NCBI GenBank assembly: GCA_963969345.1
Contig: OZ017768.1
Coordinates: 1,900,573-1,964,572 of the forward strand
DNA from: Turbatrix aceti
Lineage: Eukaryota; Nematoda; Chromadorea; Rhabditida; Panagrolaimidae
DNA length: 64,000 bases
Reading direction: 5' to 3'
This document shows, piece by piece, positions 51,439 through 64,000 of the stretch. Each line of letters starts with the position of its first letter. Position 1 is the first letter of the stretch. The notes below the pieces were generated by a model. It was given only the letters and a program-made list of their open reading frames with translations, was not told the DNA's origin and did not search any database. The position numbers and the translations under genes were made by a program.

Positions 51439-53760
51439 ATGCGGAATCTCTACCACTTTGTCTTCTATTTCATGACTATTTTCATAACTTTTTCAAAGAC
51501 CGATTCTGGTGATGATGGGGATTCTCGGATCCAACTACGTGCTGCTCGTTCGTCGTCTGATCTGTCTTCACGGAATCTGAAAAATCGAAGATTGTGTTCG
51601 GAAAGTGAGTTTTTTGCTTTGAATTGGGCCTAAAATTACGGTCGTTAGAAAACGTGTTTTTTAACATTTGTTTTTATTATTTTGCATGTTCCCGGTAAAT
51701 TCTTTGCTATTTTCAAGCATATAAAATCATTTTGTCAACATTTTTTGTCTGAAAATTGCATTTTTTACATTTTCGCCTATTTTCCGCTTTTGATGGCTCA
51801 TTTTTTTCAGAATTCAATCCCTGCCACAACGGTGAATGCATCAATACCCCTGACGGCTTTACCTGTGCCTGCAACTATGGATTCAAGGGCATTCTATGCA
51901 CCGAAGTGATAACGACCTGCCAGAAGAAGAAGTGTGCCAACGGCGGTCGCTGCTACCTCGTCGATACCACCGAAACATGCGTCTGTACACACGATTACAC
52001 CGGTGACACCTGTGATTTCCTTACCCCGGATGCCGCTGATACACTGGAAAGAAAAAAGCATCGACCTGCAAACGTTTTTCCCCTCGGAATCATGTTCAGT
52101 TTCATTTGTCTTGCCATGTTTCTTGTCGTCGTGCTCTCCGTCGCTCTCAAGCGAACTATTCGTGCCAGAAAATTCTACATGCCGACAAAGACTTTCAAAC
52201 CTGGTTGGTTTCTTTTTAAAAAATTCTGCTTTTTTTGGGTTGTATGTGGTTTTTTTGTCAGGTACGGCATTTCCCAGCCCTGAGCAGGACGAAAAATCGG
52301 GTGTGGACTATGAGGCTTCCCAGGCGAAAAGGCCGAGGCTGACTGAAAGTCCGGAGAGTCTGGATGACTTTGCCGTCGTCGGTGTCAGCGATATGAGGCC
52401 TCTGCTGCACAATGGACGACTATTTTCCAAGCTACATGAACTGGCTTCTCTGACCGGTCGGATTGGCGCTGAGCTGTACAACTACATCGACTGTGTCAAC
52501 CTCCAGGACGAAGAAGGCAAGTATGCTCTTCACTGGGTCGCCGATGCGATCGACGAGAAATCGGAAGACGACATCCTGGCCGATATCGAGACTCTGCGTG
52601 TTCGTGCCAATCAGAAGCTCTACGTCGTTGATGATCGTAAGTTTTTATTTTTTTTTTCCAAATTTTTTTCTCACTCCAAAATTCCAGGAGGCGCAACTCC
52701 CCTGCACTACGCGATCCGTCGCGGACGAATTCGCGCCGCCATCTGCCTAATGACCCATCAATCCGCCGAAAAAGCGGACATCGACGGTCGTACCCCGCTC
52801 TACGATGCCGTCGCCGGTCAGCTACCCGAGATCGTCGACGTCCTCATCAAAACGTACAAGGTCGATCCCAACAGGATGGTCGGCGTCAACGATTCGGCCA
52901 TGCACAAGGCTGTCCGAATGGGTTCAGCGGGTCACAGCTGTCTGGCGCGTCTACTGGCTGCGGATTCTGGACTCAACATCAATCTTGTCGGCAATCGGGA
53001 TCATCTGATCTACACCGGGGATACACCGCTTCACGCTGCTGTTCACTGCAACAATCTTCCTGCAGCGAGAAAATTGGTTCAGGCGGGAGCGAATGCCAAT
53101 GCGCTGGATCGTTTCGTAAGTTTTTTTTGCGTTTGGAATTTTGTACGGTTTTGCTAAAAGTTTTTTTGAATGCAAATTCTATAATTTAGATAGTTTTGGT
53201 CGAAAACGTTAAAAAAATGGGTTTTTTATGATGTTTTTGTGTTTCAAAATGCTCAAATTTAGTTGTTTGTGCTTGTAAATGCCAGTTTTTTGGTTATTTT
53301 TAAATTAAAATGTTCAAAAAAAATTTCGACATTAAAATTTGTATTTTTATTGAGAAAAAGTTCTGCATCGTTTTGTGGATCGAAAACGCTGAAATTGTAA
53401 TATAATTTTTTTTGTTATTTTTTGGAGTAAGATAAGATTTTCGGTTTTTTATGTAAAATATCAAAAATCACTTTTTTTGGAGCTTTTTTGACCAAAAACG
53501 ATGTTTTTGTGTTCCCTCACCTGACAGTCTGTTTTTTTTTTCAGAACAAAACCCCGCTGGATTACGCTCGTGAACACAACAACATGGAGATGATCAACGT
53601 CGTCAGCTCGCAGCGTAAATGCTACCAGTGGCATCAGCATCACGAATTCTCGCTGGAAACCACCACCACCACTGGCCATACCCAAACCCAGTGCGAAGCA
53701 TCTACTCCTCAGACTGCCTCCCCCAACACCACGGTTCTCAGCCCTTTTCTTCCGTCCTAG
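51439..53760 (+). CDS. Short Notch-like receptor: two EGF modules, transmembrane helix, ankyrin repeats
   Basis: Predicted 525 residues in five phase-consistent exons: 51439-51604, 51811-52203, 52262-52636, 52688-53115 and 53545-53760. A signal peptide (MRNLYHFVFYFMTIFITFS) is followed by a Ser/Arg/Asp-rich stretch. EGF module 1 is Cys53-Cys85 and module 2 Cys92-Cys123, each with all six cysteines. A basic ERKKHR sits just before the membrane helix (about 145-168). After the helix come basic residues, KRPR at 209-212 like a nuclear-localisation signal, and ankyrin repeats at about 215-480 (YALHWVAD, ATPLHYAIRRGR, RTPLYDAVAGQLPEIVDVLI, DTPLHAAVHCNNLPAARKLV, KTPLDYAREHNN). The tail is His/Thr/Pro-rich. 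This is LIN-12/GLP-1 topology without LNR or heterodimerisation regions. Introns are too short to hide them. It could be a reduced Notch paralogue or a separate EGF-ankyrin receptor. Confidence 0.88.
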
Positions 53761-54419
53761 GCCTAGGCAAGACAAAATCAGACGTTCGGTTTTTTTTTCC
53801 TCCTGTTTTTATCCTTATAATTTGCACTATATAATATTATTTGTAGTCTTTTTTTGTTTCCAGTGACCGTAATAAGACCGTATTTTGTGAAAAGGGTGCA
53901 AAATAACAAAAAAGAAAAGTTTGGTGAAAAAAAAGAAGAAAAAAAAGTTTTTGTAGAAAAAAATTGTTTGCAAGCGTGCAAGAATTATTTTCGCGTCGAG
54001 AGAACGCAGTTTGAAGAAGAAGCAGTTCGCAACGCAGCACAGTTTTCTCGTTGGTGTGTGCGTGCGTATATATAAACGCGTCACGGAGCAGTGTCAAGCA
54101 GGACGTCGACGTCGACGACCGACGCGGATGGTGCTGGAGGGCAGGTGGAGAGCAGTCAGACGACGACGCCGACGTGTAACCACGTATTACGTGTATTTTA
54201 TAATTTTAATTAACAATAATTGAATGAAAATTTGCAAATTTGTCCGAGTTTTTTCTCGATGTTGCTTGAATGCATGCGCGAAGCTTTTTTCCAAATTTGG
54301 TTATTATAAGGCGTTTTTTCTCCTTGAATTACCTCACTTTTCCCCGTTTTCCCGTCGAAAAGTTCCACGATCGATCTCGCGAGCCAGACTGTTTTTAGAA
54401 GAACAAACAACGACTCACA
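53761..54419. other. Intergenic between the Notch-like gene and RAMP4
   Basis: It includes the 3' UTR of the Notch-like gene and a GACGTCGACGTCGACGACC palindromic patch near 54102-54120 with a GACGACGACG run shortly after, probably in the RAMP4 leader. No coding region is supported. Confidence 0.55.
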
Positions 54420-55208
54420 ATGGCTCCCAAGCAGCGAATGGCAGTTGCCAACAACCAATTTAGCAAAAATATTAACAATCGCGGAAACGTCTCCAAATCA
54501 ACCGTAAGTTTTATCTTGACCTGATTTTTTTGTATTCCATGAAAATATTTTTTCTAGAAACCAGCGACAGGCAAAAACGTCGGACCCTGGCTCATCGCGA
54601 TGTTCGTCTTCGTTGTCTGTGGCTCAGGTGAGCTTTTTGCACTTACTATTGATTTGGGCATCCATACAAGGCTTGTTGCCTCTTTTCGTGGTTGCACGAG
54701 GCATGGACAGCTGTTTTTGCACTCTTTACGGTATTTTTTATGGTTCGAGGCATGCGGGGGATAATGTCCTGTGTTTTCAATGCATTTTTGATTTAAAAGT
54801 CAAATTTGGAAAAAAAAAGATGGACACCGTAAAAAATTATCGTTGTTTTTATGAAAAAAAATTTTACGTACATATTTTTCTGCAAAAAAACTGTATTAAC
54901 TTTTATTTAAAAAATGACCGTAAATTTTTATAAAAAAATTATTGTATTATTTTTTTTCAAAAAGACTGTTTTGTTTTTTAAATATCGTGTTTTTCCTTAA
55001 AAAAATTGTATTTTTTTCAAAAAAATCGTATTTGAACAAACGTAATTTTTTGATTTTTAATTTTTGCAAAAAAAAATGACTTTAATTTTAACGAAAAAAT
55101 GATCGTAATTTTAACAAAAAAGTGACCGTAATTTTAATAATAAAAAATTTACCGTACTTTTTTTCAGCCGTCTTCGAAATCATCCGATACGTCAAGATGG
55201 GCGTCTAA
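54420..55208 (+). CDS. Stress-associated ER protein (RAMP4/SERP1)
   Basis: A 64-residue tail-anchored protein of the Sec61 translocon that stabilises membrane proteins during ER stress. Three exons: 54420-54503, 54558-54627 and 55168-55208. MAPKQRMAVANNQFSKNI, the RGNVSKS block, VGPWLIAMFVFVVCGSAVF (the membrane anchor) and the C-terminal VKMGV follow the order of animal SERP1, which is 66 residues long. The coding parts are too small to appear as long frames; the second intron is 540 bases and carries repeated ACCGTAA motifs. Confidence 0.96.
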
Positions 55209-55994
55209 CCAACCAACCAAAAAACTATCGTTGTCCACCCCACCGAAAGGTCCATATTTTTTTCAACTCACAAAGAAACAAACACCAACACCTGGGTATG
55301 CACTTCTGACAGACTTCTGGGACTCCTGACTGCTGCTGGCTGTGGTGGTGACTTTTGCCGAAATGAGTTAATAATCACAATATTTATTGAGTATTTATTT
55401 GGCTATCTGTTTACTCGCTGCTCGATCCATCAACTACTACTAGTACACCGTCCACTGCTATCAGTCCAGCACTTCTTCGATGCCACCTTTCTTTCTTCCT
55501 TCAAGTTTTTGTTCAGTCGTGCATGCATGTTACCCCTGTTTTTTTGTTGAGGTTTTTGTAATGGTACCTTTTTGTTTCCGTCTTCTAAATATTTACGACC
55601 GCCTTTTTTGCTTACATGTTGTCTGTTCTTCTCTTGCGTGTGGCAATACACTACATTTCGGCAAAAAAATGAGTATCTTTTGATCCAAATAAATATGTTT
55701 GTATTATGTGAAGGTTTTTTTTGGGGGAGCTGGGGTGTTTTACGATGAATGAAAAATCTGTGAATGCTGAAATACAAAATTGTATAAATATTTCAGCTAT
55801 CAGCTATGCTGGAATTCAGCCTGTTCAATGTTGTGCAAAAAGTTTTTTTCCGGTACACAGATTTTCTCAATTTTATATAATATTTGGGAAACATTATCAT
55901 CGTGTTTGTAAAAACGTTAGTTCCGCTTCCGGTGGTAACCTGTCTCGGTCTATCGCTATAATCTTACTTTTGTTGGAAATAAAATCGGGTATTT

Positions 55995-56315
55995 TGCGCT
56001 AAAACATTACTTTTGCTTGGAGTAACGTTCACTTTTTGTCGCTATAATGTTACGTTTGGATTTGCAGGCTAAAGGGAAGTAACACTTTTTTCACTATTTT
56101 ATTACTTTTGGTCGCAGTAACATTCAAGTTTCCTCTTTGTTTTGTTACTTTTCAGATTCTGACTGGTCAGATTTCTGTGCGTAACAGTTTTTGGCGCTAA
56201 AGTGTTATTTTTCTTAAGATTAACATTCACTTTTTGTCACTATTATATTACTTTTGTTTTTGCAGTCTAAAGTGAAGTAACACATTTTTTCGCTATTTTA
56301 TTACTTTTGCTATGA
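55995..56315. repeat. Dispersed palindromic repeat, GTTACTTTTG family, copy 4
   Basis: About seven units, including GGAGTAACGTTCA, AAGTGAAGTAACAC and TATTTTATTACTTTTG, with the same GCAGGCTAAAG linker seen in copies 2 and 6. Confidence 0.78.
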
Positions 56316-58317
56316 AAAAGGGACATTCTTTTTCATAGATACTATTTTGTTCCTAAAATGCTCAAAAAAAATTTCGGTCACGTCTAATTACTTTTTTTAA
56401 CAAAAAAAGTGCAGCAAATTTTTTAAAACAAGGAAAAAAAACGTGAACCATTATTTGAAAGATTCTGCATGATACGGTACAGTGTTCGACCATCTTTAAT
56501 TTTCATCTCACGAAAAAAACGTACAATTAAAAAAACAGTAATTTCACAAATTTTTTCCTTATTTGTATCCACTTTTCATCCTTCATTCCTCATCCTTCGA
56601 CAAACAACAAAATTGCAGTGTTGTTCCGGCAAGAAACAAGCTATGCTCACAACAACTCATGTCGATTATTGTCGGAAGCAAGCAAAAAAAAAATAGTGGC
56701 ACGTTTTGGATGCCGTACTGCTTTGTCAGAGGCCCAAGAGTTGTTGCCTGGCTTTTTTTGCTTTTTTTTTTTCTTGGCTGTGCGTGTATGTATGTATGCT
56801 AGAAGAAGCAAAAGCTAACCAGTCGATATCTAAATGCACATCTGTGCGACTTCACCGAGACCGAGACCGAAAGAAGGGTTGTTTTTGCTCGACATTTCGA
56901 TTTTTTTGTTTTTCTTTCTGACGGGTTTTTTTTTGATTTTTGTAATAACAATTTTTTTGTTCATCAATCAATCTTGCTTGTCTATGAGATTTACACGTAT
57001 GCGCGAACCAACCACCACGATAAATAAATTTTTTTGCGAATGAACGAAGAAAAAAAAGAAAATGAATGAACGCGCAAAAACGCTCGCAACCTGCAGCCGG
57101 AGTTGATGTTGGATGGGTGACGAGACTACTGCAACTTTGAGTCTTTGACGACGACTGTGACGAGTCGAGGCGAAACGAGGAGGACACGCACAGTGCTACT
57201 ACCAACCCTGGCAGTCAGTCGCTATCCTATCCTTTTCACCCGTTATGGGATGGAACGTGCGACGAGGAGACCAGTAGCGTCGTATACAAATGAATTTGTA
57301 GTACATGATTGTTTTTCTCGCTTATCTCAATAATTTTTTACCCTGGGGTCATTTTTTGATTTTTTCTCCTTGCTGCAATCTGTGATTGACTGACTTTTTT
57401 GTTTTTGATGATTTTGTTGAACATGAACAAATTTCATCTCGGTGGTGACTGTTTAGCATAATACGCGTACGTATGCCCGTTGTTGAATGTTGAATATTTT
57501 TTGAACGAATGTAAACGCTTTGTCACATTCATGCATGCAAAAAAAAACAATTGATTCACGTGATTCCGAGTTTTTGTCGACAAAAAAACAACCCAATTTT
57601 TGTTCAGTTTTTTTGACATTATTTATCACATTAGATCGATTCAATTCAACATCCGAGGTTTCATATTACATATAAAATATATAGTTTATCTATTCAAAAA
57701 TGCGTGAGTATGAATCATGTGCATTGTTTACGCACAACACGTATCGCACGTTTGCACGTTTGTGGTTCGTTGTTCCACCATCATTCTTTTGTGGGTGAAA
57801 AAAAGGTTCACGTTTGAATCGATATTTGTATGGATTTACGTTTTTGTCGCCTTTTACGCGTTTAGAATGTCCGAAATTATATAGTATATTTTTTCTTGCT
57901 AAATATTAAAAAAAAAGAGGACGCTCGATGAATCATCATTCGAAGAAATAACAGACAACGCATATTTTTTTCACATTTTTGTTGTCTGCATTTGACTTGC
58001 CATTGATTTTTTTGTTTTGGAATACAAATGAAGTAAATAAATTAAAAAATTTTTTGTAGTTTTTACATGAAAATCTAGGGTTTTTTTTAATTTCGCTGTC
58101 TTCTTCGAAATTTTTGTTTTGGTGCGATTTTATAATGCTAATTCTTGGGTTTTTCGATTTTTACATATTTGCGTTAATTTTGTTGAAAACTTTATTAGCA
58201 AAATAAATAATAATCAAATCATGGTAACCGTAAGGTCACATGATACCAAATTTCACTTGCGTATATATCAGATTGTAAAAATCAACGATTTTGTGTTCGA
58301 TCATAATTCTGTACAAA

Positions 58318-58485
58318 AGTAACGAAACACGGACAAAACGTGAGTGTTACTTTTAGCAAAAGTAATAAAATAGCGAAGAAAAGTGTTACTTCAAATCCAG
58401 AAGTAACATTTTAGCGACAAAATGTGAATATTACTGTTAGCAAAAGTAATGAAATGAGTAAATGAAAAAGTAATTTTTCAGCGAT
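58318..58485. repeat. Dispersed palindromic repeat, GTTACTTTTG family, copy 5
   Basis: Three to four units in the orientation of copy 1 (TTTTAGCAAAAGTAATAAAATAGCG, GTGTTACTTC, AGTAACATTTTAGCG), about 500 bases upstream of the rab-14 coding start. Confidence 0.75.
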
Positions 58486-58963
58486 ATGATGAGTCTCAAA
58501 TGTTCGATTTCGTTTGTTTCTCTGAACGAAACCATGTATTTATAAAAATGTTCGTACTTCACTAAAAACGGTTGCGGATATTTATGTCGTGTTTTTTTTT
58601 ACTTTTGACACATTCGAGTCTATAATTTCCAATATCCGAGCACAGTTGTTCAGTTGTTTACGTTAACCAGTATTTTTTAAAATGCGTTTTTTCTTTTCAG
58701 GACGATCAATCAAGCCATATAACAATTTTTGTGGCATTACTCAACAGGATTTTATATAGCCGTGGTTGCTGTTGTTGCTCTTTCTCGGACCTGATCTATC
58801 GTAACCATTTTTATTCCGAAGCAACAACCCCGTCCTGTATTTATTACGATCTTATCATCGACTCGGAGCCAACGAAGCATTGAACTTTCACATAGCCAGT
58901 CAGTCCAATTGTTTATACGATAGAATCTAAATCACACACACACAAAAAAATACGGAAGAGTAG

Positions 58964-60089
<1,126 letters not shown>

Positions 60090-60350
60090 TTGACTGACTG
60101 ATTGTGGGTGGATCGTGGAAATTCTATGATACTTTCCTACGTTTATCTTTTTTTTCGTTTTACTCCGACACATTCACATGATATTCTTTTTTACCGGAAA
60201 CATCAAAAAGACAACTTAATAATGCCCTATATTCTGTATGTTGATGCTCGCGTTGCATAAATATTTTTTCCTCGATGATACAAAAGATTTAGCAGTCAAT
60301 TGGTTTTTTCTGTCAGTGTTGTGTATATTATTATTATCACAGAATGGATC

Positions 60351-60356
60351 AATAAA
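60351..60356 (+). terminator. Polyadenylation signal AATAAA of rab-14
   Basis: An AATAAA lies 262 bases after the rab-14 stop codon, on the same strand, before the repeat block that separates it from the convergent GT92 gene. Confidence 0.5.
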
Positions 60357-60434
60357 GCTATGGTTTACGGAATTGAGGGGGGGGTCTGTTTTTTGCTGTA
60401 ATGGTACCTTATTAGGATATTTTTGAAAGGAAAG

Positions 60435-60670
60435 TATTTATTACTTTTGCTAAAGTTGATAAGATGTTATTTATTTTCGGTTATGCATTCTTAAGTGAAG
60501 TAACACTTTTCTGCGCTATTATGTTACTTTTGGTAGGAGTAACATTTTGAATTCATTGGTATTTCGTTACTTTTGATTTTGCAGGCTAAAGTGTAGTAAC
60601 ATTTATTTTCGCTATGTTATTACTTTTGATAAGAGTAACCTTCAATATTCGTTCTTATTTTGTTACGTTT
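60435..60670. repeat. Dispersed palindromic repeat, GTTACTTTTG family, copy 6
   Basis: Units include GTTACTTTTGGTAGGAGTAACA, a GCAGGCTAAAGTGTAGTAAC linker and ATTACTTTTGATAAGAGTAACC. It lies in the convergent interval between rab-14 and the GT92 gene. Confidence 0.78.
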
Positions 60671-60866
60671 GTTCACGGTATCGAACACCAAATTAGGTCA
60701 ATTATAGATTTTTATAAATGTCTTGGCTGTCACTTTTTTTGTTTCATTGCAATTTTTTCGCTTATCATCCATGCGGTTGGCTTAAAAACATAATTTTTTT
60801 TCAAAATGTTCCAATAATTTATTCAACAACCCGTACAGAAATCACAAAGCACAAAACAATTATTTC

Positions 60867-62797
60867 TCACCCAAAAATAGCCTTTCGAACTTTTCGTACC
60901 CGTGCCCTCAAATTCCCAGCGAAAGGATCCAAGGAATCATCCACCACCGGATTTTCTTGCAGTTTTTTGCACTCATCGGGTAAAATATCAAACGGACAAG
61001 TCGGTCGGTAGTGAAGCTTTATCGCCACGCTCGGATCGACGTGAAGAATCCTCGAAACATTTCCCATGAGTCGATGCAGGGCAAAGTGATTGAATACCGT
61101 AGCTATCGTCTTGGTATTGATAAAACTCTTTTCGCTGACATTTTTGTCTTGAATGGTTTTGACTCGGTGTTTTTGGCGCAAAATTAGTAAATTGTCATTT
61201 TGATCGGTACTGTTGTTTGAAAAAGTCGAAAACTTGAAAACGTTGCGGATGGAAATTGAAGTCGGAGGAAGAAGGGGCTTAGAAGTGACAGACGCTAGGA
61301 AATCGGTCCATGAACGATGTTTTAGGGGAACCACAAATTCGTCAATGTCGGCGAGAAGGACGTAATCGTAGGCGGCCGCGAGGGAGGTGAAGCAGTCGTT
61401 GTAGGGTACGAGTTCTAGACGGCGTTTTTGTTGTCGATTTTGGGACAGGTAATTGTGGATTGCTAGGGATGTGGTTGGTAAATAGGGGCCCGGCAGGTAA
61501 AATTTTTTCTAAAAAACAGAAACTTTAGAATAAAAATTTATTAAAATAAAATTTTTTAAATTTTTTTCAAATAAAAAAAATTAGAATATAAAAAACTTTA
61601 AAATCGGTGTTGTCGAGTTTTTTTACAACAAAATTAAAAAAAAAACTAAAAGTTAGGTTTTATTATTGATTTTTAAAAAAAACTGTAGTAAAATTTTTGC
61701 ATCATTTTTTAAATAAAAAATATTTTACTCACCACAATAACGTTACCAGTTCCATTATAATACTCCAACACCTTTTCCATTCTCTCCGGAACTCCCAACA
61801 CATAAATGACAACAACGCCAGCACCCATCATTTTTTGAAATTCAATCCATTCAATCAACTCTTCACTCTTGTCTTCTAGAAAATCCAGGCCCTTGACACA
61901 GACTCCAATTTTCAAATTTTTCTGTGCCAATGATGCCGGTGAGGGAACAGATCTACTGATCACCACGGCTTCGATGGCTTCTTCCCGAGGGCATGGAACA
62001 TCCATAACTGCTACAGATTTTGGCACCATGGAATCCATGACGGGGCAGGTGACCAGTGCTGTGTTGTAAAACGCGAATCGGGGATCCCATGCTCTTTGCC
62101 AGACCACCCGGGTGACTGCTTCGACGATGGTTGGAGTTTTGTTGTCGTAGAAAAAAATACAGTAGGGGGGTTTTTTGGTGGTTTCTTCGGGCAAGCGGTG
62201 GAAGACGGATACGATTATTTGGATTACTGTAAAAACACTTTTGATCGTAAAGAAACGTTTCGTTTTTGATTTCTAACATAAAAAAGTTCAAAAACGTAAA
62301 AAAAAGATAAAAAAATCTTTTTTGTAATAAATTTTTTTAATTAAAAAAAATAAAAAATGCCAAATTTTTTTTTTTAAATTTTCTCACCTCCAAAACACTC
62401 GGGAAACAACGAATTAGTCCGTTCATCCAAATAAGCCGAGTACATCCACCACCTGTGACCTGTCGTATGCCGCCATCCTTCTCCACTGTTTACAGTCAGG
62501 TGCCTCAACCGCCGGCATACCCTGACTTTCCACCGGCTTCCGTGGCACTTCAACCACCGGTGCAATCAGGCCCTTGCCCAGCAGACTGTCCCGGAGATAA
62601 GTTTGCTCTTCCAGGCTGTCTTCAACCAGTCTCGAGCATGTCGATTCATCGTCACGTGTTTCGGCTTTGATAAAATCGGCATCGACTAGCGAGATGTCAG
62701 ATTTATCGATGATGCACTCCCGAATGCTTCGAATAACGTAAATAGAAAGCAACTGAAGACAAATTGAATACAACACGCGTGTTCTGGATCGAGACAT
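60867..62797 (-). CDS. GT92 (DUF23) family glycosyltransferase, type II membrane protein
   Basis: About 494 residues in four exons: 62521-62797, 62388-62459, 61733-62226 and 60867-61508. An N-terminal signal anchor (VLYSICLQLLSIYVI) precedes a stem of about 90 residues. Catalytic-domain marks are WWMYSAYLDERT, PYCIFFYD, KIGVCVKGLDFLEDKSEELI, WIEFQKMMGAGVVVIYVLG, VPYNDCF and the DxD-like ADIDEFVVPLKH. GT92 enzymes such as C. elegans GALT-1 add galactose to N-glycan core fucose in the Golgi. Intron 1 is very short: the frame must change between 62520 and 62460, and donor GTATGC at 62520 with acceptor CGACAG (63 bases) restores the frame. An acceptor 16 bases earlier (47 bases) also would, adding five residues. 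Nematodes have many GT92 paralogues, so the exact orthologue is open. Confidence 0.92.
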
Positions 62798-63728
62798 GGA
62801 AAAGAAAGACGACGGAAATCGATTGGGGTGCAAAAACAATATTATTATGAGGGGTCCGCGTGTTACCTGCCTGCGCGGGCGCAAGAAAGACGACACCGCG
62901 ACCTTGGAGGGGGGGGGGGGTAAAAGGATGAATTAGTAACCTTGGTATTTTAGATGCAATTTTTTTTAATACAAAAATCTTTGAGTCTAACAATTTGTGT
63001 AATAACAATTTGTGTAATTAAAACAATTATTGAAAAAAAACACAATTCCAACAATTTTATATTACGAGTTTCGATAATTCAAATACCATTCTAAAAATGT
63101 AAAAAACAGCAGTTTTACACGAGCACGAACAAAAAACGGATTATTTTTATCAGTTGTGCAAAATTTTGGCCCCCAATTTGAAACATTTTTAACTTAGGTA
63201 ATTGTTTTAATTACATCAATTTTGGCGCTGTTACTTTAATTTTTCCATTCGTTTTGTTTGCTTTATCTAAATATTTGCAAAACTGACTGAGTTTTATTTG
63301 CCAACTTTTGCACAAACTTGATTCGAACGAACACTCAAGCTGATTTTTTTTAGTTATGTATTTTTTATATCTGCGTTCATTTTTTATACAAAATCAGACG
63401 ACATTCATCTGCCGTTAAACAACGACACTTGCCAGACAAGATAAATTGCGGTAGACAAGAAAACCGCATCATATTGTGTTTTTTAGAGCTTTCAGTCATG
63501 TCAATTGTCAAAAAATTTTGATTTCATTGCAATATGTTCAAATCAAAGTTTGCCTGATGAAATTGTGAAAAAAAATCAGCATATGGCAATTAATCAGCAT
63601 TCAGAAAATTATTGATCTTTAAAAAAATGTTTTATGCACAAAAGTGATAATAACAACAAGTACGGCAAAAATTGTTTTTTTGGGATTAATCATCTGAAAG
63701 ACAAAAGCAATAATGAACAAAATGTCTT
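62798..63728. other. Intergenic between the GT92 gene and the right-edge gene
   Basis: AT-rich with a poly-G run near 62910-62920. No coding signal was seen. It should contain the GT92 promoter and the 3' end of the right-edge gene, both on the minus strand. Confidence 0.6.
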
Positions 63729-64000
63729 TTAAAGCTCAGTCAGTTCACAGCTTGCACCTATACCGCTATCGTCTTCAATCTGTCGTGTTTTCGATGGCAC
63801 AGTCTTCCTTTGGTCATTGTTATCAGACGTATCCGAAAATTCGCACTGCTCAGGCAGAACAACACAAAATTTAGCGATTTGCCCACAAGTACCATAAATG
63901 TTGTAATTGATTGCTAAAAAAAATACAAATTTAATGAAATTAAAAAAAATATGCAAATTTGTTTTTTAAATTCTTACAGTTCGTTTGACCCAAGTAGGAT
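63729..64000 (-). CDS. C-terminal exons of a probable seven-helix GPCR (partial)
   Basis: The last exon (63729-63913) begins after a TTTTTTTAG acceptor, and a preceding exon ends at 63978 with a GTAAGA donor and runs off the window; the junction is phase-consistent. The joined reading gives GQTNSINYNIYG, which resembles the seventh-helix N-S-x-x-N-x-x-x-Y motif of rhodopsin-like receptors. A Cys-containing helix-8-like segment follows, then a hydrophilic, Ser/Asp/Thr-rich tail of about 45 residues ending in ELTEL. With so little sequence the family is a guess; any protein with a hydrophilic C-terminus could look similar. Confidence 0.45.

Noticed and set aside
55995..56315. The regular GTTACTTTTG array as a CRISPR array
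   Set aside because: The genome is eukaryotic, the units are degenerate and palindromic and the spacers are neither unique nor of constant length.

Overview
This is eukaryotic genomic DNA, most likely from a free-living rhabditid-type nematode. The clearest marker is a complete flp-18 neuropeptide precursor with tandem PGVLRF-amide units, a nematode gene. Other support comes from AT-rich introns ending in TTTTTCAG or TTTTTTAG, splice acceptors a few bases before start codons (as expected for spliced-leader addition), nematode-type serpentine receptors and a GT92 glycosyltransferase. Exon borders below were chosen by hand, requiring GT/AG and matching codon phase across every junction.

Layout: 1-2158 (-) ttll-11, running off the left edge. 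4985-7634 (+) CRAL-TRIO/GOLD lipid-transfer protein. 9446-11444 (+) SMSr/SAMD8 ceramide phosphoethanolamine synthase-like enzyme. 11840-16389 (-) serpentine receptor whose first intron holds a 3.4-kb inverted-repeat-ended insertion. 16.9-26.3 kb is an accessory block: three paralogues of one unknown gene (-) with identical exon lengths, a coiled-coil/Cys-rich gene (+), a relic of that gene, and a 1.65-kb fold-back element. 25.9-34.5 kb is gene-poor. 34513-35175 (+) flp-18. 35.2-40.4 kb is mostly non-coding with one possible exon. From 40.4 kb follow five (+) genes: daf-15/Raptor (12 exons), mitochondrial Era GTPase, a very short Notch-like receptor, RAMP4/SERP1 and rab-14. At the right are a GT92 glycosyltransferase (-) and the last exons of a probable GPCR (-) that enters from outside.

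Most conserved genes are unrelated housekeeping or signalling genes (TORC1 scaffold, mitoribosome assembly, ER stress, endosomal Rab, tubulin glutamylation). The most unusual items are a 525-residue Notch-like receptor (signal peptide, two EGF modules, one membrane span, nuclear-localisation-like motif, ankyrin repeats) with no LNR region, and the 17-26 kb block, which looks like an amplified two-gene unit in convergent orientation. Several repeat families recur: palindromic GTTACTTTTG blocks, a TTTCGTGTCGAGA intron motif, and CACTGA-ended inverted repeats.
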